Assembly: GCA_963575745.1 (NCBI GenBank)
Contig: CAUYUJ010021670.1
Location: forward strand, 1 to 64,000
Length of the DNA stretch: 64,000 nt
Origin: Prorocentrum cordatum
Lineage: Eukaryota > Sar > Dinophyceae > Prorocentrales > Prorocentraceae
Reading direction: 5' to 3'
Made by a program: the position numbers and the translations under genes. Each line of letters starts with the position of its first letter. Within the stretch, counting starts at the first letter, position 1. Below the pieces are notes generated by a model that did not search any database, was not told where the DNA came from, and saw only the letters and a list, made by a program, of their open reading frames with translations. Shown here piece after piece: positions 31,090-42,022 of this stretch.

Positions 31090-31465
31090 GGTGATGATGA
31101 GATGGAGGAGGAGGAGGAGGAGGAAAAAGGGGAGACGGAGGAGGAGGAAGAAAAGGAGGAGGAGAGCGAGAGGCAGAGAGGAGGGTGAGGAGAGGGGAGG
31201 AGGAGGAGGAGAGGAGGGAGGAGGAGGAGGAGGAGGAGGAGGAAGGAGAGGAGGAGGAGAGAGGAAGGAGGAGGAGAAGAGGAGGGAGAGGGAGGGGAGG
31301 GGAAGGAGGAGGCGAGGAGTCGTGGACAAGGAGGAGATTGAGAGGGACAAGATGATTGTGGAGGAGGAAGTGGAGGGGGCAAAGGAGAAAATGAGGGGAG
31401 CGGGAGGAGGAGGAGGAGGAGGAGGAGGAGGAGGAGGAGGAGGAGGAGGAGGAGGAGAAGGAGGA
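30775..31465. repeat. (GAT)n array followed by GGA-rich tract
   Basis: About 30820-31090 is nearly pure GAT/GAC/GCT triplets. 31090-31465 is GAGGAGG. Long Asp, Met, Ser or Glu frames here are repeat artefacts. Confidence 0.95.
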
Positions 31466-32171
31466 CACGCAGGTAGAGGATCAGGATGGAGCTGTCGTCG
31501 TTGCCGCCGCTCCAGGGGATGAGTGCTAGAATCCCAGACACATGGACCCTGGCTAGGTGAATTCTTCGACGCGGAGATCTCCATTCCCGATCTGTGAGCG
31601 CCTGAGTATGAGTGAGGCTGAGCGGGCGAGTACGAGCTGGTGTGAACGTATTGAGTCCGCGTATTCCGAGCCGCCTCATCCGAATTGCTCGTATGCCTCG
31701 GGGCAATCCTTTGCTTTGGGGCGCAAGAGTTGGTGTCACTGCCGATGCTGCTCCCTCTCTCCTCCGCCTTTGCCCCGCTCCTGCTCCTCCTCATCCTCCG
31801 CGTGTTGATGCCGTTGATGTTGTCGCCGCTGCGGCTCATTCCTTCGGCCTCCTCTCTCCTCATCCTCTTTCTCTCTCTCTCTCTCTCTATCTCTGTGTCT
31901 CCTGCCTGCCCCGTCTGCGGAACCTGGCTCCTCCTCCCTTCGGCCCTCCTCTTCCCTTATTCTCCCCTTCCTCCTCCTCCTCTTCCTCCTCCTCCTCCTC
32001 AATCCGCCTTCCTCCTCCTCCTGTATTGCCTCCTTCTGCTGCTCCTTCTCCCGCATCCGCCCTCCGTGGACTCGAGGTGTGTCGAGCGTGCATGTGCCCT
32101 CCTACTCCGCTGCATCCCTTCGTCCTGATGATCCCCCCCGCTCTGCTCCCAGCTACTCCATATCAGGGGTG
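31466..32171. other. CT-rich unique sequence, no gene recognised
   Basis: CTCTCTCTC at 31867-31890 and CCTCCTCCT at 31970-32030. No motif in any frame. Confidence 0.55.
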
Positions 32172-32305
32172 GACCTAAACGGTGTTTTGACGATTTCGTG
32201 GGCCGTCTTCGTTTCGACTTCGTTTTGCGGTAAAGGCGGATCGAAGACAACACGATGGAAAACGAACACAATTCGAAAACGAACACGAAACACACCGTTT
32301 AGGTT
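32172..32305. mobile_element. Small inverted-repeat (MITE-like) element
   Basis: GACCTAAACGGTGT at the left and ACACCGTTTAGGTTC at the right are inverted ends of a ~134-bp unit. Inner TTCGTTTTC / GAAAACGAA segments extend the hairpin. Confidence 0.7.
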
Positions 32306-32589
32306 CAGCCTTGCTCCTCATGCCCAGGACGAAAGTGTTCTCGCCTTGGGCCCAGAACGCACTGCTAGCAGTACAACCGCGACAGGCGTGAGTTGAGCTG
32401 CGGCGGATTTGACTCAGGGTGCGCGGATCCGATTTCGGATCTGATCTGTGGTCACGGGGGATCTGATGTGTGCCCGAATAGACGTGAGGTTGCTTATGCC
32501 AGGTGCCGTGCAGGGCGTGTCAATTAGATCTGGTTCGCAGCCGCTTCAAGTTTGTATGTAGCCAGCTCGGACCCCAAGCAGTGCGTGTC
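32306..32589. other. No gene recognised
   Basis: Moderate-GC sequence with short frames only. Confidence 0.5.
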
Positions 32590-33020
32590 AGAATGCTAGG
32601 TGGTACAATCCAGGTGGTGCAACATTTGTGGTGCAATATCTATATATGTAATACTATCTATATGTATATGTATGTACTTGTATATATGTGGTGCAAGTTA
32701 TCTGGTGCAATTTATGTGCTGCAATATATTTGAACTAATCCGTGCGGTGCGAGCTACGCGGTCCTGAGTAGTCGAAGTAGCGCGCACTCTGAGTAGTGCA
32801 ATGTATGCAGGGCGCTTTCTGTGGTGGAAGCTGCGTATTGCAATGCATGTGGGGCCAACTTGCTCATCTGTGTGGTGTGAGCTGTGTGGTGCAAGCTATG
32901 TGGTGCAAGCTGTGTGGTCCGATCGATGGAGCGTGAGCCACGTAGTGTAGTATATATATATATATATGTATGTATGTATGTATGGTGCCATACACATATA
33001 ATTATATATATATACCTTTA
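32590..33020. repeat. GTGGTGCAA-type degenerate repeat with TA microsatellite
   Basis: GTGGTGCAA / GTGCAAGCTATGTGGTGC units spaced 10-20 bases, with TATATATG tracts near 32640-32730 and 32950-33015. Relatives at 39200-39420. Confidence 0.75.
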
Positions 33021-33159
33021 TCCGAGCAGGCCAGGGGTGGGGGCAAAATCGGTGCCGTCATCCCCCATGGCCGCCCCCCCGAACCTTCGGGCGGTCACAG
33101 ACCCCCCGGGACTGCCCCGGGCCGCTTCCAAATCGCCCACGACAGGCCACGCGGGCCGC

Positions 33160-34372
33160 ACGGATGGTCGAGAAAGCTTGGAGAGGCCCCGAGGACGCCC
33201 CAGAGTGCCCCAAGAGGGCCCGTGAGGGCACCAAGAGGGCCTTCGAGAGGCAAACATCTGCTCATTTCCGGTGTAAAAGGTACATGCTCGCTGGCTTCGT
33301 CTTCTCACAGTGCCCCAGACGCCCCCGCGGAGCCCCAACACAGCCCAAGAGAGACCCAAGAGGGCACAAGACGGTCTAAAAGGGTCGTCCAGTGGGGCTC
33401 ACGGACCCCCTTCCAAGACGGCCCAAGAGGCCCCGAAGTTGGCCCAGGAGGCCCCCAAGACGGCCTCAGGGAGGCCCAAGACGGCCTCGTTCGAAATCAT
33501 GTTCTCGGAAGCCTCTCCAGGAACATGACTTCCAGGCTCCCAGGACGCCCAAGAGGCCCACAAGACAGCCTCAGAGAGGCCCCAGAGGGCCCGAGATAGC
33601 TTGAAGATGGCCGAAGAGGGCCCCAAGAGGGCCTTCAAGATGCAAAAATCGACGCACCTCCTTCGTAAAACGAGCATTTTCAGCATACTCGCTTGCTTCG
33701 TCTTCACAGTGCCCCAGACGCCCCCGCGGAGCCCCAACACAGCCCAAGAGAGACCCAAGAGGCCCCAGACGGCCTAAAAGGGTCGGCCTGTGGGGCTCAC
33801 GGAACCCCAAGACGGCCCAAGAGGCCCCGAAGCCGGCCCAGGAGGCCCCCAAGACGGCCTCAGGAAGGCCCAAAAGGGCCTCGTTCGAAATCATGTTCCC
33901 GGAAGCCTCTCCAGGAACATGATTTCTGGGTTCCCAGGGCCCCCTACTGGGCCCCAGGACAGCCTCAGCGAGGCCCAAGAGGGCCCGAGATGGCTTCAAA
34001 ATGGACGAAGAGGGCCCCAAGAGGGCCTTCAAGATGCATAAATCTGCCGATTGTCTTTCTAAAACATACATTTCCAGCATACTCGCTTGCTTCGTCTTCA
34101 CAGTGCCCCAGACGCCCCCCGCGGAGCCCCAACACAGCCCAAAAGAGACCCAAGAGGACACAAGACGGCCCAAAAGGGTCGTCCCGTGGGGCTCACGGAA
34201 CCCCCCAAGACGGCCCAATAGGCCCCGAAGCCGGCCCTTTCGCCCCAAGAAGCTCACAGGAGGCCCCCAGAGCCCCCCAAGAAGCCCCAAGAGGCCCCCA
34301 AGAGGTTCCCAAGAGTCCAAAAGGGCCCGAAAAGGGTCCCAATAGGACTCCCAAGAAGGCCCAGAGACGCCA
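33160..34372. repeat. CCCAAGAGG / CAAGACGGCC minisatellite with ~400-bp higher-order units
   Basis: Short 10-12 base units dominate. A larger unit beginning CTCGCTTGCTTCGTCTTCAC and including GTGCCCCAGACGCCCCC recurs at about 33290, 33687 and 34083, so the block is also a ~400-bp tandem. Confidence 0.85.
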
Positions 34373-34640
34373 AATAAAGAGCGATCGGTAACGCAAAAAG
34401 CTCTTCACACCAAGGCTCCCAAGAGCGAACGGTGACGTAAACAAGATGATAAGACCAAGGCTCCCAGCAGAGAGCGGTGACGTAACAAGTTCCTGACACC
34501 AATGCCAAGCCAAGGCTCAGGAACGGGCGGCAACGCAACCATCTCTGAACACCAAGGCTCCCAAGAGCGAGGGGTGACGTAACAAGCTCTCAACGCCAAG
34601 GTTCCCAGTACGAACGGTGGTGTGAGTCATTTCGGTTTCT
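34373..34640. repeat. CCAAGGCTCCCAAGAGCGA unit, occurrence 1
   Basis: Repeats of CCAAGGCTCCCA[A/G]..., GGTGACGTAACAAG and GCTCAGGAACGGGCGG. The same ordered unit recurs at 35720-35960, 36855-36978 plus 38115-38270 (split by an insertion). Confidence 0.85.
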
Positions 34641-34900
34641 GTTTCTGAAGCGCTCTTTCCGTTTAACGGAAAGAGCGAGGTACGAGTGATGACGTTCTGG
34701 TGTGGGCGAAGGGGGTTCCAGGGGGGGGGCGTAGGCCGAACAAACGGGTGACGGAAAGAGCGAGGTACGAGCGAGTGACGTTGAGCAGGGGGCGAAGCCC
34801 TTCTAGGGAGGGGTCCAGGGGAGGGGCGAGGCGGGCAGGCGGGGTCTAATGGTCCTATTTGGGGGGTTTTCCCTGTGGTTTTTGCATGTTTTTCGGACTC
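34641..34900. other. Short unique spacer within the repeat field
   Basis: Contains two GAAAGAGCGAGGTACGAG copies (34670 and 34756). No coding signal. Confidence 0.5.
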
Positions 34901-36970
34901 TCCTTCCAGACGGCCGAAGAACGCTCCAAGAGAGCCCAAGACTTCCCAAGACGGCCCAAGAGGCCCCGACAGGCCCCTAAGAGGCACCCAAGGGGCGTCC
35001 CAAGAGGGCCGCAAGAGGCCCAAATCATTGATTTTCCAGAGGCAAACGTATACTTTCAGCATCTACGGCTTTTCGCCTTTCACGGCGTTGATGACGGCCC
35101 AAGAGGCCCCCAAGACCGCCCCAAAACGGCCCAAGAGGCTCCCAAGATGCCCCCAAAACAACCCAAGGGGGCCCCCAGATGGCCCAAGAGGCGCCCAAGA
35201 CGGCCCAAGAGAGCCCCAAGACGGCCCCAAGAGGGGGACCACGAACCGACAAGTCTAGCCTATCGCCCCAAGACGCTCCCGGGAGGTCCCAAAAGCCCCC
35301 AAAGAAGCCCCCAAGAGGCGTCCGACGAGGCCATCAGGACACCATCATTGATTTCCAATAGGAAGACGTACATTTTTAGCATACACGGTTTTTCTGCTTC
35401 CACGGCGTTGAAGACGGTCCAAGAGGCCCCCAAGACCGCCCCAAAGATCACCCAAGAGGCTCCCAAGAGGCCCCAAAACGGGCCAGGAGGGCGCCAAGAC
35501 GGCCCAAGAGGCGCCCAAGACGGCCCAAGAGGGCCCCAAGACGGCCCCAGAAGGGGGACCACGAACCCGAAAGTCCAGCCTTTCGCCCCAAGACGCTCCC
35601 AGGAGGCCCCCACAGACCCCCAAGAAGCCCCAAGAGGCCCCCAAGAGGCCCCCAAAGGGGCTCAAAAAGGGCCGCAATAGGACCCCCAAGAAGGCTCAGA
35701 GAAGCCAAGTAAAGAGCGGTCGGTACCGCAAAATGCTCTTCACCCCAAGGCTCCCAAGAGCGAACGGTCACGTAAACAAGCTGATAAGACCAAGGCTCCC
35801 AGCAGGGAGCGATGACGTAACAAGTTCCTAACACCAAGGCCCCGCCAAGGCTCAGGAACGGGCGGCAACGCAACCATCTCTGAACACCAAGGCTCCCAAG
35901 AGCGCGGGGTAACAAGCTCTCAACGCCAAGGCTCCCAGTACGAACGGTGGTGTGAGTAATTTCGGTCAAGTTGTTGAAGCGCTTTTTCCGTTTCCGTGCC
36001 GGCCCAGGTTCAATGGCCGTTTTGGGGGTTTTCCTTTGGGTTTTTGCAGGTTTTTCGGGTTTCCCCCCAAGACGGCCCAAGAGCGCTCCGAGAAAGCTTC
36101 AGACCGCCCAAGACGGCCCAAGAGGCCCCCAAGAGGCGCCCAAGGGGCGTCCCAAGAGGGCCCCAAGACGCCCAAATCATTGATTTGCCTGAGGAAAACA
36201 TCAATTTTTAGCATATACGGCTTTTCGGCTTTCACGGCGTCGACGACGGCCCAGGAGGCCCCCAAGATCGCCCCAAGACGGCCCAAGAGGGCCCCAAGAC
36301 GGCCCCCAAAACGGCCCAAGAGGGCCCCCAGACGGCGCAAGAGGCGCCCAAGACGACCCCAGACGGCCCCAAGACGGCCCGAAGAGGGGGATCAGGATCC
36401 GAAAAGTGTAGCTTTTCGCCCCAAGACGCTCCCAGGACGCTCCAAGAGCCCCCCAAGAGGCCACCAGGGGGGCAAAATGATTGATTTTCCGTAGGATAAC
36501 GTACATTTTCAGCATATACGGCTTTTCGCCTTTCACGGCGTTGACGACGGCCCCAGAGGCCCCCAAGACCGCCCCAAGAGGCTCCCAAGAGGCCCCCAAA
36601 ACGGCCCCCAAAACGGCCCAAGAGGGCCCCAAGACGGCCCAAGAGGCGCCCAAGATGGCCCAAGAGGGCCCCAAGACGGCCCAAGAGGGGGGGCCACGAA
36701 CCAACAAGTCTAGCCTTTCGCCCCGAGAAGCCCCCAGGAGGCCCCAAGAGCCCCCCAAGAAGCCCGCCCCAAGAGGCCCCCAAGAGCTTCCCAAGAGGCC
36801 CCCAAAGGGGCTCAAAAATGACCGCAATAGGACTCCCAAAAAGGCCCAGAGACGCCAAATAAAGAGCGATCGATATCGCAAAAAGCTCTTCACGCCAAGG
36901 CTCCCAAGAGCAAACGGTGACGTAAACAAGCTGATAAGACCAAGGCTCCCAGCAGACAGCGGTGACGTAA
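34901..36970. repeat. CAAGAGGCCCC minisatellite with ~300-600-bp higher-order units
   Basis: AAATCATTGATTT...CAGCAT[C/A]TACGGCTTTTCGCC...CACGGCG landmarks recur near 35021, 35340, 36175 and 36476, each followed by CCCAAGAGGCCCCCAAGAC arrays. Pro/Arg/Lys frames are artefacts. Confidence 0.85.
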
Positions 36971-36978
36971 CAAGTTCC

Positions 36979-38114
36979 GAAAGAGCGTGTTCTACCGCTT
37001 CTGGCGGAAAACCGGGGGGGGTCACTACCGCTTCGAACCCCTCCCCCCCCCTCCGGAAAACCGGGGGGGGTCACTACCGGTTCGAACCCCTCCCCCCTCC
37101 CCCCCCCCAGTTCATCATGAAAAGGGGGGGGTCACTACCGGTTCGGACCCCCCCCCCCTCCTCGAAAACCGGGGGGGGTCACTACCGGTTCGAACCCCCC
37201 CCCCCTCGAAAACCGAGTGGGGGTGCGGACAGTGGTGGGGACGGTGGTGGTGGGGACAGTGGCGCGGAGACAGCGGGACAGTGGTGGGGACAGTGGGACA
37301 GTGGTGGGGACGGTAGTGGTGGGGACAGTGGTGAGGACAATGGTGGGAACAGTGGGGACAGTGGACAGTGGTGGGGACGGTGGTGGTGGGGACAGTGGTG
37401 TGGGGACAGTGGGAATGAGGTGGAAACAGTGGGACAGTGGAGGGTACAATGGTGGTGGGGACAGTGGTGAAGGCGGTGGCGAGGACGGCGGTGGGACAAT
37501 GGGACAGAGGTACAGTGGGGACAGTGGTGGGGACAGTGGGGACAGTGGTGGGAACAGTGGGACAGCTCAGTGGGACAGCGGAGGAGTCAGTGGGACAGTG
37601 GGGACAGTGGGGATAGTCGGGCAGTGGTTGGGACCGTGGAGAAAGTGGGGAGAGTGGAACCGTGGTGGGAACAGTGGTGGGGACAGTGGGGACAGTGCGA
37701 CAGTGGTGGGGGCACTGGTGGGGACAGTAGGGACGGTGGTGGAACCAGTGGGGACAGTGGTGGTGAGGGCAGTGGTGCTGGGAACAACAGTGGGGGATGT
37801 GATGCGGACGGTGGTAGGGACTGGGAGTCGTTTGCTGGCGGTGAGTGGGGGGGGGGAGGGGTTCGAACCGGTAGTGACCCCCCCTCCGGTTTTCGAGGGG
37901 GGGGGGGTAATTCGAACCGGTAGTGACCCCCCCGGTTTTCGAGGGAGGGGGAGGGGGGGTATAGGGGAGGGGGGGGGTTTTGCCGCCGGGGGAGGGGGGG
38001 GTGGGGTCCAGCAGGGGGGTGGGATTTTCGGAGGGGGGGGGGGCGGACCCCCGGGTCCCGGAGGAAGAGGGGGGCAATTTTCCAGAGTAAAGCGGCGGTG
38101 GATCACGCTCTCTC
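36979..38114. mobile_element. 1.14-kb non-autonomous TIR element with 8-bp target duplication
   Basis: Left end GAAAGAGCGTG, right end CACGCTCTCTC (inverted, 10 of 11). It is flanked by CAAGTTCC (36971-36978) and CAAGGTCC (38115-38122), 7 of 8 identical. Paralogous unoccupied sites at about 34488 and 35816 read GACGTAACAAGTTCCT straight into the sequence that follows here at 38123. The interior has CACTACCGGTTCGAACC units (37015-37200, inverted at 37857-37945) flanking a GTGGGGACA minisatellite (37215-37795). No transposase. Confidence 0.82.
37215..37795. repeat. GTGGGGACAGTGG minisatellite
   Basis: GTGGTGGGGACAGTGGGACA-type units filling the centre of the TIR element. Confidence 0.9.
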
Positions 38115-39003
38115 CAAGGTCCTGACACCAAGGCCCAGCCAAGGCTCAGGAACGGGCGGGAACGCAACAATCTCTGAACACCAAGGCTCCCCAGAGCGAG
38201 GGGTGACGTAACAAGCTCTCAACGCCAAGGCTCCCGGCACGGACGGTGGTGTGAGTCATGTCGGTTTCTGTTGCTGCAGCGCTCTTTCCGTTTCTGTGTC
38301 TAGTGGCTTTCGGCCCATCCCGCCACCGTGCCCCGGTTGTGGGTCTGGGGCCCCCCCGATGTTTTGTTTGGATACCGTGGGAGGCCTCTCGGGGGCCTCT
38401 TGAAGGCAGTTTTGAGACCTTTTGGGGGCCGGTTGGGGGCCTCTCAGGGCCTCTGTTTTGGGCTCTTAGGGACCTCCTGGGGCCTCCAGTGGGCGTCTTG
38501 GGCTCTCCTGTGGGCCTATTGGGGCCTCCTGGGGGCCTAATGGGGGCCTCTTGGGGCAGAAGACTCGAGTTGTCGTTTCGTGCTCCCCCTCTTGGGCACT
38601 TCTTTGGGCCGTATTGGGGCCCTCTTGGGTGATCTTGGGTGATCTTGGGCGCCTCTTGGTCCGTTTCGGGGCCTTCTTGGACCGTCTTGGGGCCCTCTTG
38701 GGGGCCTCTTAGGCCGTCTTGGGGCGATCTTTGGGGCCTTTGGAGCCATCTTGGAGCGTCGGAAGCCCGAAACGCTAGAACGCGAAAAACATCGAAAGGC
38801 ACAAGGACAATCAATGATTTGTGCCTCGTTGGGCCTTCTTGGGGGTCCTCTTGAAGCGCCCTTGGGGCTTCCTTGGGGCCTGTTGGGCCGTCTTGGGGCC
38901 ATCTTGGCCGTCGTGGAACGCTCTTGGGCTGTCTTGGAGGCCTCTTGAACCCTCTTGGGCGCTTTCTGGGCCCCTCTTGGCCCGTCTTGGGGCCATCTGG
39001 TAG
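38115..39003. repeat. Continuation of the CCAAGGCTC unit, then CTTGGGGGCC minisatellite in opposite sense
   Basis: 38123-38290 continues the unit interrupted at 36978. About 38370-39000 is CTCTTGGGGGCC repeats, the reverse complement of the 33-37 kb type, so the field is arranged as a large inverted pair. Confidence 0.8.
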
Positions 39004-39194
39004 AAAAGCCACGCGAGTCAGCTCCAGAACGCGCGGGATCGCCCAGGAAATTTGAGACTGTGGGGCCCCAGCCTGTAGAATATTATAATCCCAGAATCCT
39101 GAATATTATAACCCCAGAGTCCTGAGTACAGAAAACAGAGAACAGATGAGAGCCTGGGGGTAATTCCACTGCGTGCCTCGAGGCACGGTGGCGG

Positions 39195-39425
39195 ATATCC
39201 GTACATGCATGGTGCAACCAAGGTGGTGCAATGTATGTGGTGTAAGCTATGTGATGCAACATATGTGAAACGACAAACGTGGTGTCAGCTATGTGGTGCA
39301 ATCGATGTGATGCGAGCTACGTGGTGTAAGCTATGTAGTGCCACGTGGTGTGTGCTGTGTGGGTCAGTCTGTGTGGTGCAATCTGTGCGGGGAGTGCTGA
39401 TCATGTGGTGGCATTCACGTGTCGC
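39195..39425. repeat. GTGGTGCAA-type degenerate repeat, second array
   Basis: ATGTGGTGCAA / GTGTAAGCTATGTGATGC units as at 32.6 kb. Confidence 0.75.
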
Positions 39426-40107
39426 AATCGGTTGCGATCGATTGCAATCGCGTGCAGTGGAACTTGGGTTGGGGGCAACGGGGCGGCGGCGGCGGGCGCG
39501 GCGACGGGCGGCGACGCCGACAGCAAGCGCGGCGACCGGATGACCATGTGGCTCCGCCGCGCAGGTTTCGCCCGGCAGTGGCGCCCCCCCCCGCCTCGAC
39601 GCGGCGCATGATTTGTCACTCGCCCTTCTTGCCTGGGGCCCGCGCGAGGGGGCGACGTGTCGCCCCCTCGCCCGGTCTCCGTGCGCACTTCGCTCGGGGG
39701 TGGCGTTCTCGCGCGGGCGCGGCGCACGGGTCGCTCGCCGAAGCGCAACGACAACGACAGCGTCGCAGGGGGGGCGCACGAGTGCGGGCGAAACGTGGCG
39801 AACTCGCCCGAAATGGCCGCGCAGCTTGCCAGTGAGACTGGTCGTGCCGTATCAGTGCGGCGCATGCTTCGTTCGTCTTCGCAGCACCCATCGGAAGTCT
39901 TGCCGCTCCCGCCTCTTACCCGGCCCGCGCAGTTCTCCCCTCGGCGAAGTCGTTTGGAGCGGGGCCGCGGGCGAGCGCCTTCGAGTTGCGAGGTGGGAGC
40001 GCGTTCCAGTCCCTAGTATCAAGTTGTGCCACGGCTGATTCTCATGTTGCGGGAGGGAGGGTGGGACTAGGTGGACCTCTCCAGTTCGCTCGGCCGGGTT
40101 GCTTGGC
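39426..40107. other. GC-rich sequence, possible hidden exons but none supported
   Basis: An island ending MTMWLRRAG before GTTTCG (about 39541-39565) and one near 39790-39890 (SPEMAAQLASETGRAVSV) look mildly coding on the plus strand, upstream of the kinesin exons. No homology or phase argument fixes them. Confidence 0.35.
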
Positions 40108-40181
40108 TTGACTCTTCCTCCTCTTCCCCCTCGTTCTCCTCCTCCTCCTCCTCTTCCTCCTCCTCCTCCTCCTCTTGCTCC

Positions 40182-40213
<32 letters not shown>

Positions 40214-40225
40214 CTCCTCCCCCTC
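40108..40225. repeat. CCT-rich tract
   Basis: CTCCTCCTCCTCTTCC array that replaces the 5' half of a family 1 element. Confidence 0.85.
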
Positions 40226-40345
40226 CCCCAGAATCGGCTTTCCATCCTGAGCAGTTTTTTGACGGCCCCGAGGCCCGGCAAGGGCCCGCAGAGGCCGAGA
40301 CTGGCGAGAACCTCCCGGCCGCGATTTTTCGTGGCTCGATGGGGG
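40226..40345 (+). mobile_element. Family 1 element, 3' half only
   Basis: TTTCCATCCTGAGCAGTTTT, GACGGCCCCGAGGCCCGGC and AACCTCCCGGCCGCGATTTT match the family's forward 3' half; the end is degraded. Confidence 0.65.
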
Positions 40346-40384
40346 TCTGGGGGGCGTGGGGACGGGCTGCGACCAAGGAGTTCC

Positions 40385-40531
40385 GCGGGGCGGCCGCGAC
40401 GAGGAAGATCGCCCCGCGGGGACTCGCCGTGCGCGCTTGGGGCGGTGCGCCGGCGCAGGGGGGGCCCCACGGGGCGCCGCGGTTCGCGGGGAGCGCTCTG
40501 AGATCCGCGGCCTGTGGCAGCGGGAAAAAAG
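40385..40531 (+). CDS. Kinesin-14-type motor, candidate upstream coiled-coil exon
   Basis: The frame ending GERSEIRGLWQREK joins in phase 2 (donor AAAAAAG before GAGGGC) to the exon at 41598, giving a continuous charged helix ...REKRSRQSEERAAHLERQ. The 5' limit is uncertain: only about the last 40-50 bases look clearly coding, and the Arg/Gly-rich part upstream may be intron. A family 1 fragment lies directly upstream, as at other exons of this gene. Confidence 0.4.
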
Positions 40532-40710
40532 GAGGGCGAGAACGAGGGCGAGGACGAGGGGGAGGAGGAGGAGGAGGAGGAGGAGGAGGAGGAGGAGGAA
40601 AACGAGGAGAACGAGGAGGAGGACGACGACGACGATGACCGGACGACAGCCTGGGGGAGGAGGAGGAGGTAGGCGAGGATGCGGAGGAAGAGGAGAAGGA
40701 GGAGGAGGAA
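40532..40710. repeat. GGA-rich tract
   Basis: GAGGAGGAGG with GAC interruptions. Confidence 0.9.
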
Positions 40711-41597
40711 AGAGGCGGATCACGAATCAGTTGAATGGCTGGATAACGACATGTTCCCTCTGTTGGTCCTCCTCCTCCTCCTCCTTCTCCTCCTCCTCCC
40801 TGAGACACATCCTGGACAGTGAAAGTAAACACGCAGTTCCGATGAGAAGTCAGAGGGGCACTTGTTGCGTCGATGTTACTTTCAAGATTTCTTTGCGGAG
40901 TCTGAGGGCTTTTGTAGGCCCAAAGTGCCTTCCGGCACCTGCTGGCAGGCCAGCTTCTTATTTTAGGTGCATCGCTTTGACGTGTTCTCCTCGTCTTCAT
41001 CCTCAGCTCCGTTCCCTCTTGTCTCTTCGTTACACACACCAGAGGGCCGAAACGGCTGGTCCCTCCGCGTTGCTTTTGCCACCATTCTGTTTCACACGTT
41101 CGTGCCCATACGTCTCCCACACTGTGCTGTGCTTTCTGGAGGGCACTGGGAAGAACTAGGTGTGCACGGGGGCTGCACGTGATCAGAGGGGCTATGCTTC
41201 TGAGGGGGGACCGGGGGTCTGTACATGGGGGTCTACGGAGGGCATGGAAACTGCCCCCACGTAGGTCTTGTTGCTTGGGCGACGCCAGAAAGCAGGTCGG
41301 GCGCAGAGTGCAGGAGGCCTCCCCCGCCTCAGGCTGGCCCCCGCAGGCTCTCCCCTTGCACCCTCTCAGGCATCTTTGAACTCGTACCCTCTGTCCCTGC
41401 CTGAAGAGCCCAGGTCCGTGGCGACGTGGGCACCGGGCCCACAGGCTACTCGCAGGACCCTTTCGCTGGCAATTCGGCACTGATCCGAGGCTGCACCAGC
41501 CCGGCAAGCAACGGCGAGCTTGGGGCCAGCACGGCCCTGCAGCAGGGCCCCGGGGGCTCCTCGGCTCCTCCGCAAGCCGACCGCTGCGGCCGCCCAG
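40711..41597. other. Inferred kinesin intron, no other gene recognised
   Basis: Lower-GC unique sequence with short frames and no family 1 copy noticed. Confidence 0.45.
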
Positions 41598-41703
41598 GTC
41601 GAGGCAGTCCGAGGAGAGGGCGGCCCACTTGGAGAGGCAGCTCTCCCAGAAGGAGCTGACGGTCGCGGCGCTCGAGCACGACCGCAGGACGCTGCGCAGC
41701 GAG
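41598..41703 (+). CDS. Kinesin-14-type motor, coiled-coil stalk exon
   Basis: Acceptor GCCGCCCAG; reads QSEERAAHLERQLSQKELTV then AALEHDRRTLRSE, a heptad-like coiled coil. Donor is GAG before GCCCAG (a GC donor), phase 0, joining to VRSLQNLVQDLRG of the next exon. In kinesin-14 the coiled coil precedes the motor and dimerises it, matching this order. Continuing past the donor gives Pro/Arg-rich sequence unlike a stalk, which supports the exon end. Confidence 0.6.
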
Positions 41704-42022
41704 GCCCAGCTGCGCACTCCGCCTCCCGCGCCGCGGCGCCTCCCGTGCCGGCGGGCCTCGACGGCCTTCGGCGGCTCTTCCGGAGGCCCTCGGAGGCCTC
41801 GGGGGGCCTCGGAGGAGGACGGCGACGAGGACGACGACTGAAGGTCCCCGCTGGAGGTCCACGGATGCGTCCATGAGAGGCCTGCAGAAGCATCTGCAGG
41901 CCATACAGGGCCAGGAGCGCCCGAAAGCGTCCTCGCCGGCACCTCGGCTCCTCCCTCTCGTCGTCCGATCCCTCTTCCTCGTGGCGATGGCGGCGGCGAG
42001 GGCGAGGGCGACGCCGGCACCT

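Noticed and set aside
30467-31863. Several 290-390 codon frames across the GAT/GGA tract
   Set aside because: Every frame on both strands is open because of the triplet period; no non-repeat domain is present.
33160-39003. CRISPR-like regular repeats
   Set aside because: Units are direct, degenerate and contiguous, without unique spacers of constant length; the sequence is also clearly eukaryotic.
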